From contig NC_051083.1 of assembly GCF_004664715.2 (NCBI RefSeq), forward strand, positions 102,929,563 to 102,993,562: a stretch of DNA of 64,000 nucleotides, in the 5' to 3' direction. This stretch comes from Peromyscus leucopus (Eukaryota > Chordata > Mammalia > Rodentia > Cricetidae). The notes under the pieces were generated by a model, which saw nothing but the letters and a program-made list of their open reading frames with translations, had not been told where the DNA came from and did no database searches. Below, piece after piece: positions 22,613-34,005 of the stretch (the stretch's first letter is position 1; every line of letters starts with the position of its first letter). The position numbers and the translations under genes were made by a program.

Positions 22613-22648
22613 CGGCGCGCGGGAGGAGGAGCCGCGGGAGCTGGGCGC

Positions 22649-22655
22649 GGGGCGG
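22649..22655 (+). promoter_or_regulatory. GC box (SP1/KLF-type)
   Basis: GGGGCGG followed by CG, about 130 bases upstream of the start codon. This is the clearest GC box of the region and may lie close to the transcription start. No TATA element accompanies it. Confidence 0.5.
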
Positions 22656-22664
22656 CGAGCTGAG

Positions 22665-23013
<349 letters not shown>

Positions 23014-23373
23014 TAAGAGCTCTTTCTCTCTGTGTTCTAGTTAAGTTTTCGATTTGGCGACTGGCCGCCCCGGGGTGGGAGTCCCGGGCTCCAGGGGACA
23101 GCGCTCTGGCTGTCCCACCAGCATGCGCTGGGCTAGAAGCTGGAGGGCAAAGCGGGTCGCGGACAGCTGCGGATGGAGCGCGGGTTCCCACCCCGGGCGG
23201 GGGCGGCTGAGAGCTGCAGAGCGCACCTCCCACTCCCCCGGACCCCGCACAAAGAGCTGGGGGCGAGGGCACGAGGAGATCTGGATCCCCTTGGGAGAGC
23301 ACCTGGGGCAGCCTAGGCGGAAGGATGCGATGAGCCTCTTGCACAGACACACTTGAGTGTGGATACACATCGA

Positions 23374-23405
23374 GTACGCACACACACGCGCGCGCACACA
23401 CACTT

Positions 23406-23436
<31 letters not shown>

Positions 23437-23442
23437 CACACA
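23374..23442. repeat. CA/CG alternating purine-pyrimidine tract
   Basis: Bases 23374-23403 alternate strictly, including CGCGCGCG, and 23405-23442 alternate again as (CA)n with one CG step. Such CG-containing CA tracts are classic Z-DNA-prone sequence. It lies about 490 bases inside intron 1, at the downstream edge of the CpG island. Confidence 0.85.
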
Positions 23443-24825
23443 ACCCCACCCAAAAAGCCCGGGGCGCCCGAGCTCTGGCGGGCGGTGTGGACAGAGGAAG
23501 CACAGCGACTTCCTCCTGCTACTGGGGAGAGGGAGGGCTGTGGTGGGTGTTGAAGGGTACTGCCACTAAGGCAGAGGGAGGGGATTGGAAACAACGGGGT
23601 TCTGCGCCTGAGTGGGCTTTAGGTCGGTCGCTTCTGGGAGAGGATGGCCCCTGAGACTTTCAAGAGCTTGGAGGCAAGAGGATGGGGGAAAGATGGGGTG
23701 TGCCTGTGTTAGGATGAAGAGCCTAGAACCAGACGCCTACCGCAGCGGACTGGGGTTGTCTTGGCGGCGGGCAGGGCTGGGGGATGGGGATTGGAGAGCA
23801 TTCTGACCCCCTGGGAACCCTCCCAGTACACCCTCTGCCCTGTTCGGATTGTCTAAATCTGGAGGGAAGCCGTAGGTGGTAAAGGACACTTGCTCCTTCG
23901 CTTTTAAAGACCCCCATTGCCATTTTTTTTTTTTTTTAGATTGGAGATCAAACCTTAAATAAGCTGCGGGACTGGTTCATTAGCGTGCGTTTTGTTACTT
24001 TGTTTTGCGGGAGATTTGCTGGCTTTTGTCTCATTCCACTCCTATATTATTTTATGTCATTTGCTGTGTTTAAATCTCACCATTTAAGAGAGGGCTTTTT
24101 TGTTAGCACAACTTATCCAGAGAAGGGAACCTCGCAGCTTTCCCTTGTAATTTTTATGTTGATCTTGTAGAATCAGCAATAAAACCAACATTAAAGCGAG
24201 GCAAGGGGCCTGATCCTAACAGTGGGGAAAGTTGACATTAGTGGGAGTTCTGGAGGAGGATCAAAGGTAAAAAATGTACCTTTGAGATAAAAATCGGATT
24301 TCTAATAGCTGCAACTGTGCAGAGCCAAGTGACTTTAAAGAAATCTCTTCATCGTGGCAGGACCCTTGAAGTTTAATCCTGCTGTTTGGTGAAGCTAAAC
24401 CCAGACCTTTAATGTTGTTTTAATGGATTTGGCTTATTGTATATTTCACTCGGATTTTGGAGCAAGAACCTGTTGAGGTCAGATCAGACCTCACTTGTCA
24501 TCACAACCAGTTAAGAGAGGACCACAAGCTGTGTGCAAGGCATTTATTTATACCAGACTGTCTTCTTCCATGCTTATTAGCAAGCGATCCAGACAGCCTA
24601 GCACAAGGATGGCTTTTCTCAAATCGTAAAGAAAGAAAATCTTCCCTGAGCAGTGGTGCATGGCCACCTACCACAGCCTGTGAAGGGAGAGGGAAGATGG
24701 ACAGATGGTATCAAGAGAATAAATGGGACACAAGTAACCTCTGCTGGGATTTGACCAGCTTCCTGCAGCAGTAGAAAGTTAACATTCTTTCCCAGGTTTT
24801 AAGCTTTCAAAAAAATTTCAGTTTT
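23443..24825. other. Repeat-poor start of DOCK11 intron 1
   Basis: About 1.4 kb without recognised interspersed repeats apart from a short poly-T at 23923-23938. Confidence 0.5.
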
Positions 24826-24925
24826 GAGACAGGGTGTCCGTCTGTAGCCCAGGCTGGAAGTCTGGCCTTGTACTTGGTGCTAGCTTACTGAGTACCGGGA
24901 TGACAGGCATGTGCCACCAATAAGT
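24826..24925 (-). mobile_element. Degenerate B1
   Basis: TTTTGAGACAGGGTGTCCG, TGTAGCCCAGGCTGG and GGCATGTGCCACCAA. Confidence 0.65.
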
Positions 24926-25138
24926 TTTGTGCAGCACAGGTGCAGTGATTTCCTAGCTGTCTGTTCTTGACAAAGCAGAGGGAAAACAGTCCATAACAGA
25001 GAAAGACTCTTCTTGGAGCTACAGCCAGTGGCCACAGTTTCCTGGTCAGCTGACATCACTTTTATGTCAGGGGATGTAGAGGAGTGCAGTCTATTCATTT
25101 CTGTAGTTTTTGAGCTGTATTAAGATTTGGGGAGTTGA

Positions 25139-25329
25139 GCCGGGCGGTGGTGGCGCACGCCTTTAATCCCAGCACTCGGGAGGCAGAGCCAGGTGGATCT
25201 CTGTGAGTTCGAGGCTACCAAGCCTGGGCTACCAAGTGAGTTCCAGGAAAGGCACTAAGCTACGCAGAGAAACCCTGTCTCGAAAAACAAAACAAAACAA
25301 AAAAACAAAAAAAAACAAAACAAAAAAAA
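25139..25329 (+). mobile_element. Young B1 SINE with target-site duplication
   Basis: Full B1 of the GGCTACCAAGTGAG subtype with a (CAAAA)n tail. A perfect 16-base duplication AAGATTTGGGGAGTTG flanks it (25122-25137 and 25330-25345). GCTACCAAG appears twice within 17 bases, a private internal change. Confidence 0.96.
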
Positions 25330-25374
25330 AAGATTTGGGGAGTTGGGAGAGCAGTTCCCAGTGATCTAAATCAA

Positions 25375-25440
25375 CATCTAGTGAGCCCTCACTCTGTGCA
25401 AGGCACAGTGTTAGATGCTTTATAGTTATAAAGGAGTGAA
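25375..25440 (+). mobile_element. MIR-like remnant
   Basis: AGTGAGCCCTCACTCTGTGC and AAGGCACAGTGTTAGATGC. Confidence 0.5.
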
Positions 25441-26782
25441 GATGACCCTTTCTTCATTTATTTTCATTAGTTCCAGCCTAGGTTTGTGTGTGTGCACGCG
25501 CGTGTGTATAGTCTTAGGGATTTCCTAGGGTCTTCAATCATGCTCTTTGTCGATTAAGAAATAAATCACTTTAAATAGCCCGTGCACCATTAATATGTGA
25601 GAGACTTGAAATTTGTCTCTCATGTATTCCTTTTCTTCCTGTTTTTGTTTTAGTTTTGGTTTGTTTTTTGTTTTTTGTTTTTCTTCATAGAACTGCTAAC
25701 AAGTGTTAGGAAAGCCATGGGTGACTGGAGAGCAGAACAAGCATGTGGCAGCTGCTGTCCACTTCTGGTTCAGTTGTGACGTAAGCCCCAAGTGTTTATT
25801 GAGGGACAGCTGAAGTGGGATTTACACTTGCTGCCGTAAACCCAAGATGGTATTAGAGTTTCTGCAGAAGTTGGAGTCATTATGAGCACAGCAGGGCCAT
25901 GCTTTCCTCCCATGTAATTCTTGGTAAACCTGGAAGCCCTACCAAGCTGAACAAATATACACTATTTCCTGTTTAGTTTTTTTTTTCTTTTTTACAGTTA
26001 CACCCTTGTTGGCATCTCTATAACATCATTGAGTTTTGCTCACTGTTCAAAAAGGCAGAAGGCTTGGGCCTTGGCTATCTATAGCATGTCATTATTAGTA
26101 CTTCCACGAATCTATTAACTATATAATGAAACAGGCAGAGAAAGAGAGGCCGTTTCATGGCTGCATGTTCCTGTGAGTTCAGCATTTTTATGAAGGTCAA
26201 TTTTAAACCAGGGAAAGGGATAATTATTGAACTGCCATTGACCAAGATTTCTCAAGAGAGGTCTGGGGAGCGGCATGATAGTCCACCAGCGAGCAGTGGG
26301 GCTAATGGAGAATGTTCACATATATGCATGTTTAAAGGGCAGAGTTCTGATTGTCTTTTTGTTATAGTCCTTGGTGCTTGGAGGGGACCAAAGACATTTG
26401 AGAAACCTACTGTATCTCTTACTTAGTAGGTGTTTAAATAGTGCTTGCTACTTACGATCAGCAAAAAGTTGTTAGATATTACCAGTCACAGCCCCTTGAG
26501 GCGAGGTCATTTGGGCAGGTCCTTTGGCCGGCAGCAAGGGATTTCACATGGAATAGCTCTCCGGAGTTGAGAAAGGCTGACAAGGGTCAACAGCTGTTGA
26601 CTCCTCCCCCAGCCACTCACACCTCCCTTTGAGCAGAACGGTTGTAATGCTAGCCTGAAAAACTCAGCAGCTCCTCGGTTCCCTCTCCCCAGGGGGTTTC
26701 TGGAAAGTACTTAATGTATGACAAAACCCACAGCTTCATCTGGAAGGAGGTGACAGCTTCCACTGTGGAATAAAGTCCCTTA
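25441..26782. other. Intronic stretch without recognised repeats
   Basis: A T-rich run at 25640-25686 ends in an acceptor-like CTTCATAG (see findings). The rest is unassigned. Confidence 0.45.
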
Positions 26783-26966
26783 GATGCTGGGGACCGAACT
26801 CAGGACCCTGGAATAGGCTAGGTGCTACCCTACTACCTGGCCACACTCCTAGCCCAACTTGGTTGTGTTTGTTTGCCTGTGTATCAAGACTTTAACTCAT
26901 GATGCTTGTACCCCATCCTCCTGAATGCTAGGGTTTCATAGGCATGTACCCATATACCTGGCTTCA
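26783..26966 (-). mobile_element. B4/ID-type SINE
   Basis: ID-like GATGCTGGGGACCGAACTC and ACACTCCTAGCCC, then a weak B1 half ending in GGCATGTACCCATATACC. Confidence 0.55.
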
Positions 26967-27227
26967 GTTTTGGCTTCTTGATCACGCCTTTCCAGGTCAG
27001 AGACTTAGTTCAGCTCTTATTGAGCTGAGCGTGAGAAAGATTAGCTATAACCTTGGTGCCTGAGCATAGACACCCCTTCTTTTCATTCCTTTTGGTAGTT
27101 TCTCTTGGTTAGAAGGGCTCTGGGAGACCCACACCTCTACGGTTTGTCCAAAAGCCCAACTCTGCTTATAAAACCAGCGAGGCCACCTCACTAAGCCCTC
27201 ACTGAAACAACAAACAGAATCCCCCTC
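26967..27227. other. Unassigned intronic sequence
   Basis: Nothing recognised. Confidence 0.4.
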
Positions 27228-27497
27228 CTCTCTGTGGTGCATGTGTATGCAGGTGTACTCATCTGTGCGCACCCATGCAGAAATCAGAGAACACTGGTGC
27301 CCTGTTATAGCACTTGCCACTTGATTTCCTTGACTCAGGGTCTCGCACTGACTGGAACTAGCTATTCTTTGGCCAGACTGATGTGTCTCCGCACTCTGTT
27401 CCCACCCACTGTGCCCACAGCCACACCTGGCTTTTTAATGTGGTCCTCCTGCGTGTACAGCAAGCACTCTGATACCCTTAGCTGTCTTCCCAGCCCT
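27228..27497 (-). mobile_element. B4-type composite SINE
   Basis: TGCATGTGTATGCAGGTG, GACTCAGGGTCTCGCACTG, GTCTTCCCAGCCC in the usual antisense order. Confidence 0.6.
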
Positions 27498-27923
27498 GGC
27501 GTTTCTTTTCTAAGTTTGACGACTTAAATCCGTCCTCCAGGTTGAGTCTTTCCCTAGCCTGATCACCAGCAATCTCCCTTTAAACTTTTATTGCTTTATC
27601 ACTGAAAGTGCATAGTCATTAAAGAAAAACTAGAGAAGAAAAAGATTGAAGCATCACCAGCTCATTGCTCAGAAGGAACTCTGTTAATAGTCTAGTGTAT
27701 GTATTTTGACTTTTATATATGAATATTTCAATTTTTTATTGTGTGGTTATGCCCAGACCTCAAATAACTCTTCTCTTATCCATATCTTATTAGTATTTAC
27801 TCATATTAGTCAACATACCCTTAAGCATGTTTAATAAGATGCCAACAATTCTATTAGGAGGTTTTCATAGATAAATCATCCTTTATTGATTGATTCTTTA
27901 TAGTTTTTAGATTTAAAAAATAT
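27498..27923. other. Unassigned intronic sequence
   Basis: AT-rich, nothing recognised. Confidence 0.4.
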
Positions 27924-28270
27924 TTGTGTGTGTGTGTGTGTGTGTGTGTGTTGTGCATGCGTGTGCATACGAGTGCATACTGGGTATTTGCATCGCAGTG
28001 CCTGGGGGGCTCAGAAAACAGTTTTCAGGAGTTGGTGCTCTTCTGCTTTGTTAAGGCAGGGCCTCTTTTGTTTCTGCTGAGCTGTGCGCTCCTGGCTGGC
28101 TGGCCTGCCCAGGAGCTTCGAGGCAATTCTCTTGTCTCAGTAGGGGTGCTGGAATGACAGGTGAGCGTCTCTGCACCTGGCTTGCTGTGTGTGTTCCAGG
28201 GATTGAACTCAGGTCATCAGGCCGCCTCTGAGTCCTTTCACCTGCTGAGCTAGCTTATCTCCCTGGCCCA
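27924..28270 (-). mobile_element. B4-type composite SINE with (GT)n
   Basis: (GT)n to 27950, then GGCAGGGCCTCTTTTG, GGGATTGAACTCAGGTCATC and CTTATCTCCCTGGCCC. Confidence 0.7.
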
Positions 28271-28335
28271 AAGCTCCTGGGCCGAATAAACATGAGCTCT
28301 CTAGTGTCTTAGATACCTTTACATTTTCACGTATT

Positions 28336-28425
28336 TTCGTTTTTGAGATAGCATCTTTCTGTGTAGCTGAGGCTGGCTTTGAATTTCTAACCCTTGTGCC
28401 TCAGCTACTATGTCCGGCACTTTAA
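28336..28425 (-). mobile_element. Degenerate B1
   Basis: TTTTTGAGATAGCATCTTTC and TGTGTAGCTGAGGCTGGC. Confidence 0.6.
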
Positions 28426-28679
28426 ACTTAAGTGAGTTGAAAATCAATTCCTAAATGGCCCTCGGCACAGCAGCTTCTTAGTAGCTACATGTGGCTGGTC
28501 GCTGTTAGAAGACAGTGCTAAAATACAGCATTTCCGTCACTACAGTGGGTTACCACCGGGTCAAACAGCTTAGAGAGGGTACTTTCAAATTTGCTACATT
28601 TTGCCCATAGATTAAATTTCTGGCTATCAAAATGCCTGTTCAAAGCCCACATGCATTTTTAGGATTGAAATTTTCTCTT

Positions 28680-28790
28680 AGGGATAGAGGGGTAACTCAG
28701 TGTGTCAGGCCTTGAGTTCCATCTTTAGCACTATAAACAATTCCTGGTAAACAAAACAAACAAACAAAAACCACTTAAATTATCCTGCAG
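28680..28790 (+). mobile_element. ID-like SINE with (CAAA)n tail
   Basis: GGGATAGAGGGGTAACTCAG, TTGAGTTCCATCTTTAGCAC, then CAAA repeats. Confidence 0.55.
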
Positions 28791-29539
28791 AAGGTTGTTC
28801 CAGTTTACTCCACCGGTAGAGTATGTGTATATATTTCTCCTCTCCCATGTTGACACTGCTCAGCATTTATCATCTCTATGATCTGATAAGCTATCGAGTA
28901 CATCGTTGTTATAATTTGTATTTCTTCAATTACTGTTGAAACTGAATAGTGTTTCCTGTGTTGATGGCCCATTCATATTTCTTCCTTTAAGGACAGGGAA
29001 CCTTGACGCAGACTTTTTTCCTTGTTTTGGACTCTTGAGATAATCATCTCCACCCTTCACAATTCTGTTTGGCGAAGTCAAGGGTGAGGCCACACGTCCA
29101 TATTCTTTAAAGCCACTCCCAGGGGATTCTGATGTGCACAGAAATGCTGATCTAGGCCTCTCATCTGTTCAAGGCAAGAGCGTCTCTTAGACACATCTGA
29201 CAAAGGATTGTGTGGATTCTCCTTACCCCCCCCCCTTCGTGTTAGGAGGCTGTGTTGGAAAACTTGAATCAAAATTTACTCCGCTGGGTTCTCTGCTGAC
29301 CTGCACCAAACCCTACTGTTTGGAGCTACATGGAATGTTTGCTTCCTCTTTGACATGCCCACCCTTGAAACATGTGGAGACAACCACCATGCCATTTAAA
29401 AAGTTCACTCTTCACAAGGTCAGAGAGCCTTCTCTTTTTGTCCCCCTTCATTTCACACATGACTTGGTTTCAAGATTCCTCACATCATGGTCATTCTGTT
29501 TGACTCTGGTCCAAGTGTTCAGTGTCCTACTGAATAGCA
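28791..29539. other. Unassigned intronic sequence
   Basis: 29110-29160 (GGGGATTCTGATGTGCACAG) recalls the end of a MER5-type hAT element, too weak to call. A short C run lies near 29226-29235. Confidence 0.4.
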
Positions 29540-29690
29540 GAGGCAGAGAGCATCAGGACTGGAGTGAGACCTGGTCCCAAGTCTGGCTTCTGTTGCTCCT
29601 TGCATTGTGAATGAAGGCAGGTAATTGTCTGTGAAATGGGGACAGACATGTGGCGCTCCCTGGTGAGGAGTAAAGAAGTAATGAATGAAA
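29540..29690 (-). mobile_element. MIR SINE (ancient)
   Basis: AGAGCATCAGGACTGGAGTG, CCTGGTCCCAAGTCTGGC and GTCTGTGAAATGGGGACAG keep the MIR order. Confidence 0.6.
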
Positions 29691-29734
29691 AGGGTGTGTG
29701 GGTGGTTCATAAGAGTTTTAAAATGAAGGTCGAG

Positions 29735-29998
29735 GGAGAGACAATTTTCCTGGGAAGTCGACCACACTCAATGGAAGACCACACGTTCAAGAACATTTGG
29801 GCAGCACCAGTTGGTCTTAATGGGTTTAAAACAAAAAGGACACAGAGTTGAGTGAGTGGGTAGGGAAGGGAATGTGGATCTGGGAAGAGCCAGGGGAGGG
29901 GATGAACATGATCAAAGCATGTTAATGAAATACTCAAAGAACTAAAACAAAACAAAACAAAACCTAAGAAAAAGTGAAAAATAAATAAAGAGAATGTT
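29735..29998 (+). mobile_element. L1 3' end
   Basis: GAAGTCGACCACACTCAATGG, TTTGGGCAGCACCAGTTGG, GGAGGGGATGAACATGATC and an A-rich end are the rodent L1 3' terminus; strongly 5'-truncated. Confidence 0.85.
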
Positions 29999-30698
29999 GG
30001 GGGGAAACACCTCAGCATCTACCACAGAATGTTCCCTACTCATTCTGGGTATGAGCACTTCACATGGTGCTTGGAAGGCAGGAGGTACACGGTTTACATT
30101 TTGTGTGTATTGGGAGCAGGGCCTGGAGGCAGGAAACCGGGGAAACCATACAGTCCAGGAGAGTGATAACAAAAGGTTTAACCAACAAAGGCTTTAGCTG
30201 AAGCGCTGAGAATGGAGATAAGAGGCAGTTCAGTGATAAAATCTATAGCATTTGGTGATTGTTGAAGAGGGAAGAGAAACGAAGGGGAGGAAGAGAGAGG
30301 TGAGAGAGGTGGAGTCAAGCTAGTTGAGGTTTTACAGCTTGGGTGAGCAGAAGGAAGGTGACAGGAAGGGAAGAGAAAATGAGCAAGCTCTGTTTGAAAA
30401 CATTGGGAGGGCAAGGCCAGGTTTCGGTAAGAGCGGTCTAAAGGGAGGCTGAGCATGTAGGCTTGTGTTTTGGCAGAAGCCCTGGGTTCCTGAGGGCAGA
30501 GAGGAAAGTGTTCCAAGTGGAATCAGGAAAGGGAGGAAGAACCAGGAAAGGAGCCGGCCGCACTGACAGAGATGAGATTGTAGGAGTGATTAGCTGGTGG
30601 AAGAGGCTTGCCCCTTTGGGGGTGATTAGGAAGTAGAAGGCAGGGTGGGGAAAGAATAATCTGGAGGCTAGCCCTAGACTTCCCATTAGAATGATAGT

Positions 30699-30704
<6 letters not shown>
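29999..30704. other. Unassigned intronic sequence
   Basis: Purine-biased but no named repeat. Confidence 0.4.

Positions 30705-30752
<48 letters not shown>
30705..30752. repeat. (AC)24 microsatellite
   Basis: Uninterrupted 48-base AC run. Confidence 0.98.
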
Positions 30753-30754
<2 letters not shown>

Positions 30755-31284
30755 GGGTGGGTGTGGTGAGATCTTGTTTTAGTAATTGGCTTTAGCAGTT
30801 CATGGGGACAAGGAGCTAGCCAGATTCCTCTGGGTGCCCAGAGAGGCTAATGTAATAGTCTCTACCCCTAAGGGACTCCAGATCCAGACCTGAAGATGGG
30901 ATACACACACAGTAAACACAGATAAGACGCTATGGTATTGCCTTCTAGTTTCAGTTGGTTAATCCGTTCACCCTCGTCCACCCCCCACTGACTTCCTGAT
31001 TTTTTTACATTTGTTAAGACTTTGTAGTCTCTTCTGGTCTTAACCAGGCCCAACAGGCCTTTACTAATGAACGCTGTTAGTCTCTGTGGCTTTTCCTATG
31101 GAGTTCCCCTCCCCCATGCTTTATGGCAATGGTAAGAGTTAGCAGTCACGTGTAATGGTGAGAAATTTGTAGTATACATGTATAGCTCATCTTGGCATTC
31201 CCTTTTTTGACCTCTGTGGCAGTAGTTGTTACCTCCCAAAATTCCACATATCTGGCTTTAAATTAATTAATTTAACATATTACA

Positions 31285-31287
<3 letters not shown>
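30753..31287. other. Unassigned intronic sequence
   Basis: Nothing recognised. Confidence 0.4.
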
Positions 31288-31360
<73 letters not shown>

Positions 31361-31517
31361 ACAAGTACGTAAGTATGGCACAATATGCCTGTGCAGGTCT
31401 GAGGGTATCTTACAGGAGTTGGTTCTCTCCTACCACCATGTGAGTCTCTGGGATTGAACTCAGGTCGTCAGACTTTGGAAGTATGCCTTAGCCTGCTGAG
31501 CTACCTTGCTAGCCCAC
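31288..31517 (-). mobile_element. B3-type SINE with (CT)n(GT)n
   Basis: (CT)n to 31344 and (GT)n to 31360 head a minus-strand B3 body: GGAGTTGGTTCTCTCC, CTACCACCATGTGAG, GAGCTACCTTGCTAGCCC. Confidence 0.8.
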
Positions 31518-31658
31518 CCTTGCTTGAAAAAAAATATTTAATTTTGAAATTGTTTTGAGAACCTCATACTTGAGCAGTATATTGACATAACTCCTACCCC
31601 TCTCAGCTCTCCAACTCCTCCCATTTTCCCCCAAATTCATGACCTCCTCTTCTTTAAT

Positions 31659-31662
<4 letters not shown>

Positions 31663-31708
<46 letters not shown>
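31663..31708. repeat. (AC)23 microsatellite
   Basis: Uninterrupted AC run. Confidence 0.98.
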
Positions 31709-31711
<3 letters not shown>

Positions 31712-32324
31712 TACAACCTACTGAGTCCATTTAATGTTACAACTTAGTACAGAGGATTAATTCACCTGCCGGATTTTTTTTTCTCCTGAGATACAGAATC
31801 ATCGACAAGATGTGTTGAAAAATGTATTCATATTCTCTAAATTTTATTTACCACTGAAACCGGAAACCACGGGAGGGAGAGGGAGCTCAAGAAGTTCCTC
31901 CTTTCTTATGGTTTTTGTTTTGTTTTATGATTTATAAATCATAAGGGTGCTTTTAGAATAAGTTTCTCCTTGGGATTTAGATCTCAGAGTTTCCTATAGA
32001 TTTGGCCCGGAGGGCGGAAGAATTCCAGCCTAACATTGCTCTGCCTTTTGGATCAGTCTGGAGCCAGATGCCTTTTTGATTCTTTGCACAGCCCCACCCC
32101 GGAGGCTTCCTGAGCAGAAACTGGAGTGGGGCAAAGGGACAGACTTGCTAAGCTGCTACTGCCTCTAAGCTCCTGTTTGTTAGAGCAAGGGGTAAGAGCC
32201 TGAGCTCAGGGAGCATACCACTCCTGTGTTCAGAGTTCAGCCCAGCTGCTTGCTGGCAGGCTGACATCAGGCCAGTGCGTGTAGAACCCATCAGTCAGAA
32301 CATATGACCCCAATGAATGTTGTG
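31709..32324. other. Unassigned intronic sequence
   Basis: Nothing recognised. A palindrome-like TGATTTATAAATCA occurs near 31928. Confidence 0.4.
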
Positions 32325-32604
32325 CTGGGGAGATAGCTTGGTCAGTGAAATGCTTAGATGAGGACATGACCTTGAGCCCCCAGAACCCGTGGATGGAAGA
32401 AAAGCCAGGTGTGGTGGTGCGCCCTTGTATTCCCAATTCTGAGGAGGTAGAATAAACAGGTGGATCCCTGGGCTTACTGAGACACAGAGAGAATATGAAT
32501 ATGAACCTGAGAAACCACAACACTGCTGCTTTTTCTTTGGCCTCCATATGGATATGCATACATGTGCATGCTTACCTCCCTGTATACACCTGTGTACGCA
32601 CACA

Positions 32605-32653
<49 letters not shown>

Positions 32654-32664
32654 ACACACACACA
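32325..32664 (+). mobile_element. B4-type composite SINE with (CA)n tail
   Basis: tRNA-like head GGGGAGATAGCTTGGTC, a B1-like half (CCAGGTGTGGTGGTGCGCCC), then CA repeats at 32597-32664. Confidence 0.7.
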
Positions 32665-32708
32665 AAGCATGCCTTGTTTCTCACATCATTCCCAGGCTTT
32701 ATGTCCTT

Positions 32709-32812
32709 TTTTTTTTTTTTTTTTTTTTTTGTGGTGTTGAGGTCCATTCTATGGACCGCACAGATGCTCAACACGTGTGCCACTTACTGCTGAGCTACAC
32801 CTGTCATCCTAA
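32709..32812 (-). mobile_element. ID-type SINE
   Basis: Long poly-T (the tail) then a minus-strand ID body ending ACTGCTGAGCTACACCTG. Confidence 0.6.
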
Positions 32813-33128
32813 TGTCCTGTTCTATTCTGCTATTCAGGTTTTGTAATAGCAGGCTGGCTTTGTTAAGGGTGGCGTATCCAGCTTCCCGGTCAAGTCAGTC
32901 TGGAAAACACAGAGTCATTCCGGCTACACGTGGTTTCTCTATTGTTCATGCACAACCTTGCACAATCACACCTAAATTTTGCTCTTAATGATTTCCTGTG
33001 ATTCTTGGCCACTTTATTTTTTATTGCCTGTGGAGTTTACCATCCACAGGAAGTTTTCCCCCCTGCTGTCTTGACAGCTTGTGTTGGACTGTATATGTTT
33101 CAAGGAGGTGGAAGTGTTAGACTCATCA

Positions 33129-33336
33129 GGGCTGGAGAGATGGCTCAGCAGTTAAGAGCACCCACTGCTCCTCCAGCACCCACCGTTCCTCAGAGGACCT
33201 GGGTTCAAGTCCCAGGACCCACATGGCAGCTCACAAATGTCTGTAACTCCAGTTCCAAGAGATCTGGCACCTTCACACCAATGTCCATAAAATGAAAGTT
33301 CAAAAAAAAAAAAAAAAAAAAAAAAAGAAAAGAAAA
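33129..33336 (+). mobile_element. B2 SINE
   Basis: GGGCTGGAGAGATGGCTCAGC to a long A tail. AAGTGTTAGA occurs shortly before and just after the element. Confidence 0.93.
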
Positions 33337-33559
33337 GTGTTAGATGATGTTTAGAGTCTTCTGTTTCCCCACCATATTGTTTTCTCTAATGACTGGCCAT
33401 ATTTTACTGGGTGAGATGTAACTGGAGATATTTTGAAGTCCCTGGACAGAATATCTTTATTTGAAGCATTTCAGTGCATTGTGACAGAAGTCCCGCAAGT
33501 TCATTTGTGTGGAATGTTTTTCAGATGCTGGCAAGGCCTTGTATTTCCATGGCCCTATT

Positions 33560-34005
33560 TTTTAAAAAAAAAAATATTTATTTTATTTTATGTATGTGTG
33601 TAGCTGGAGAGCTTCTCTCTGGGTCCGCCAAGCCCCAGCAGCCCACTTATAAAATAAACACACAGACGCTTATATTATTTAAACTGTTCGGCCTAATGGC
33701 TCAGGCTTCTAGCTAGCTGTTTTTAGATCTTAAATTAACCCATTTCTATTAGTCTATAAGTTGCCACGTGGCTTGTGGCTTATCGGTATTTTAACATCTT
33801 CTCATGGTGGCAGCTGGCAGCGTCTCTTTGCCTCAGCCTTTCTGTTCCCAGAATTTTTGTGGGTATTTTGCGTACATGCATATCCCCTGGAACTGGAGTT
33901 ACAGGCAGGTGTGAGCCTCCATGTGGGTGCCGGGAATTGAACCCAGGTCCCCTAGAAGAGCAGCCAGTGCTCTTTACTGCTGAGTCATTCATTGCTCCAG
34001 CCCTC
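33560..34005 (-). mobile_element. B3-type SINE split by an LTR fragment
   Basis: TATTTATTTTATTTTATGTATG starts the minus-strand SINE; it resumes near 33851 with GGGTATTTTGCGTACATGC and ends TTGCTCCAGCCC. The insert is the LTR fragment 33601-33850. Confidence 0.85.
33601..33850 (-). mobile_element. Partial solo LTR (cricetid ERV2-like)
   Basis: CAGACGCTTATATTATTTAAA, TTAACCCATTTCTATTAGTC and GTTGCCACGTGGCTTGTGGC match the LTR group at 4117, 4720 and 52873. It is shorter than its relatives and no clean duplication is seen. Confidence 0.75.

Noticed and set aside
32295..32846. Cys-Val and Thr-His repeat open frames (also at 3.4, 17.0, 23.3, 27.9, 30.5, 31.5, 35.4, 47.5 and 57.5 kb)
   Set aside because: They are translations of CA/GT dinucleotide tracts.
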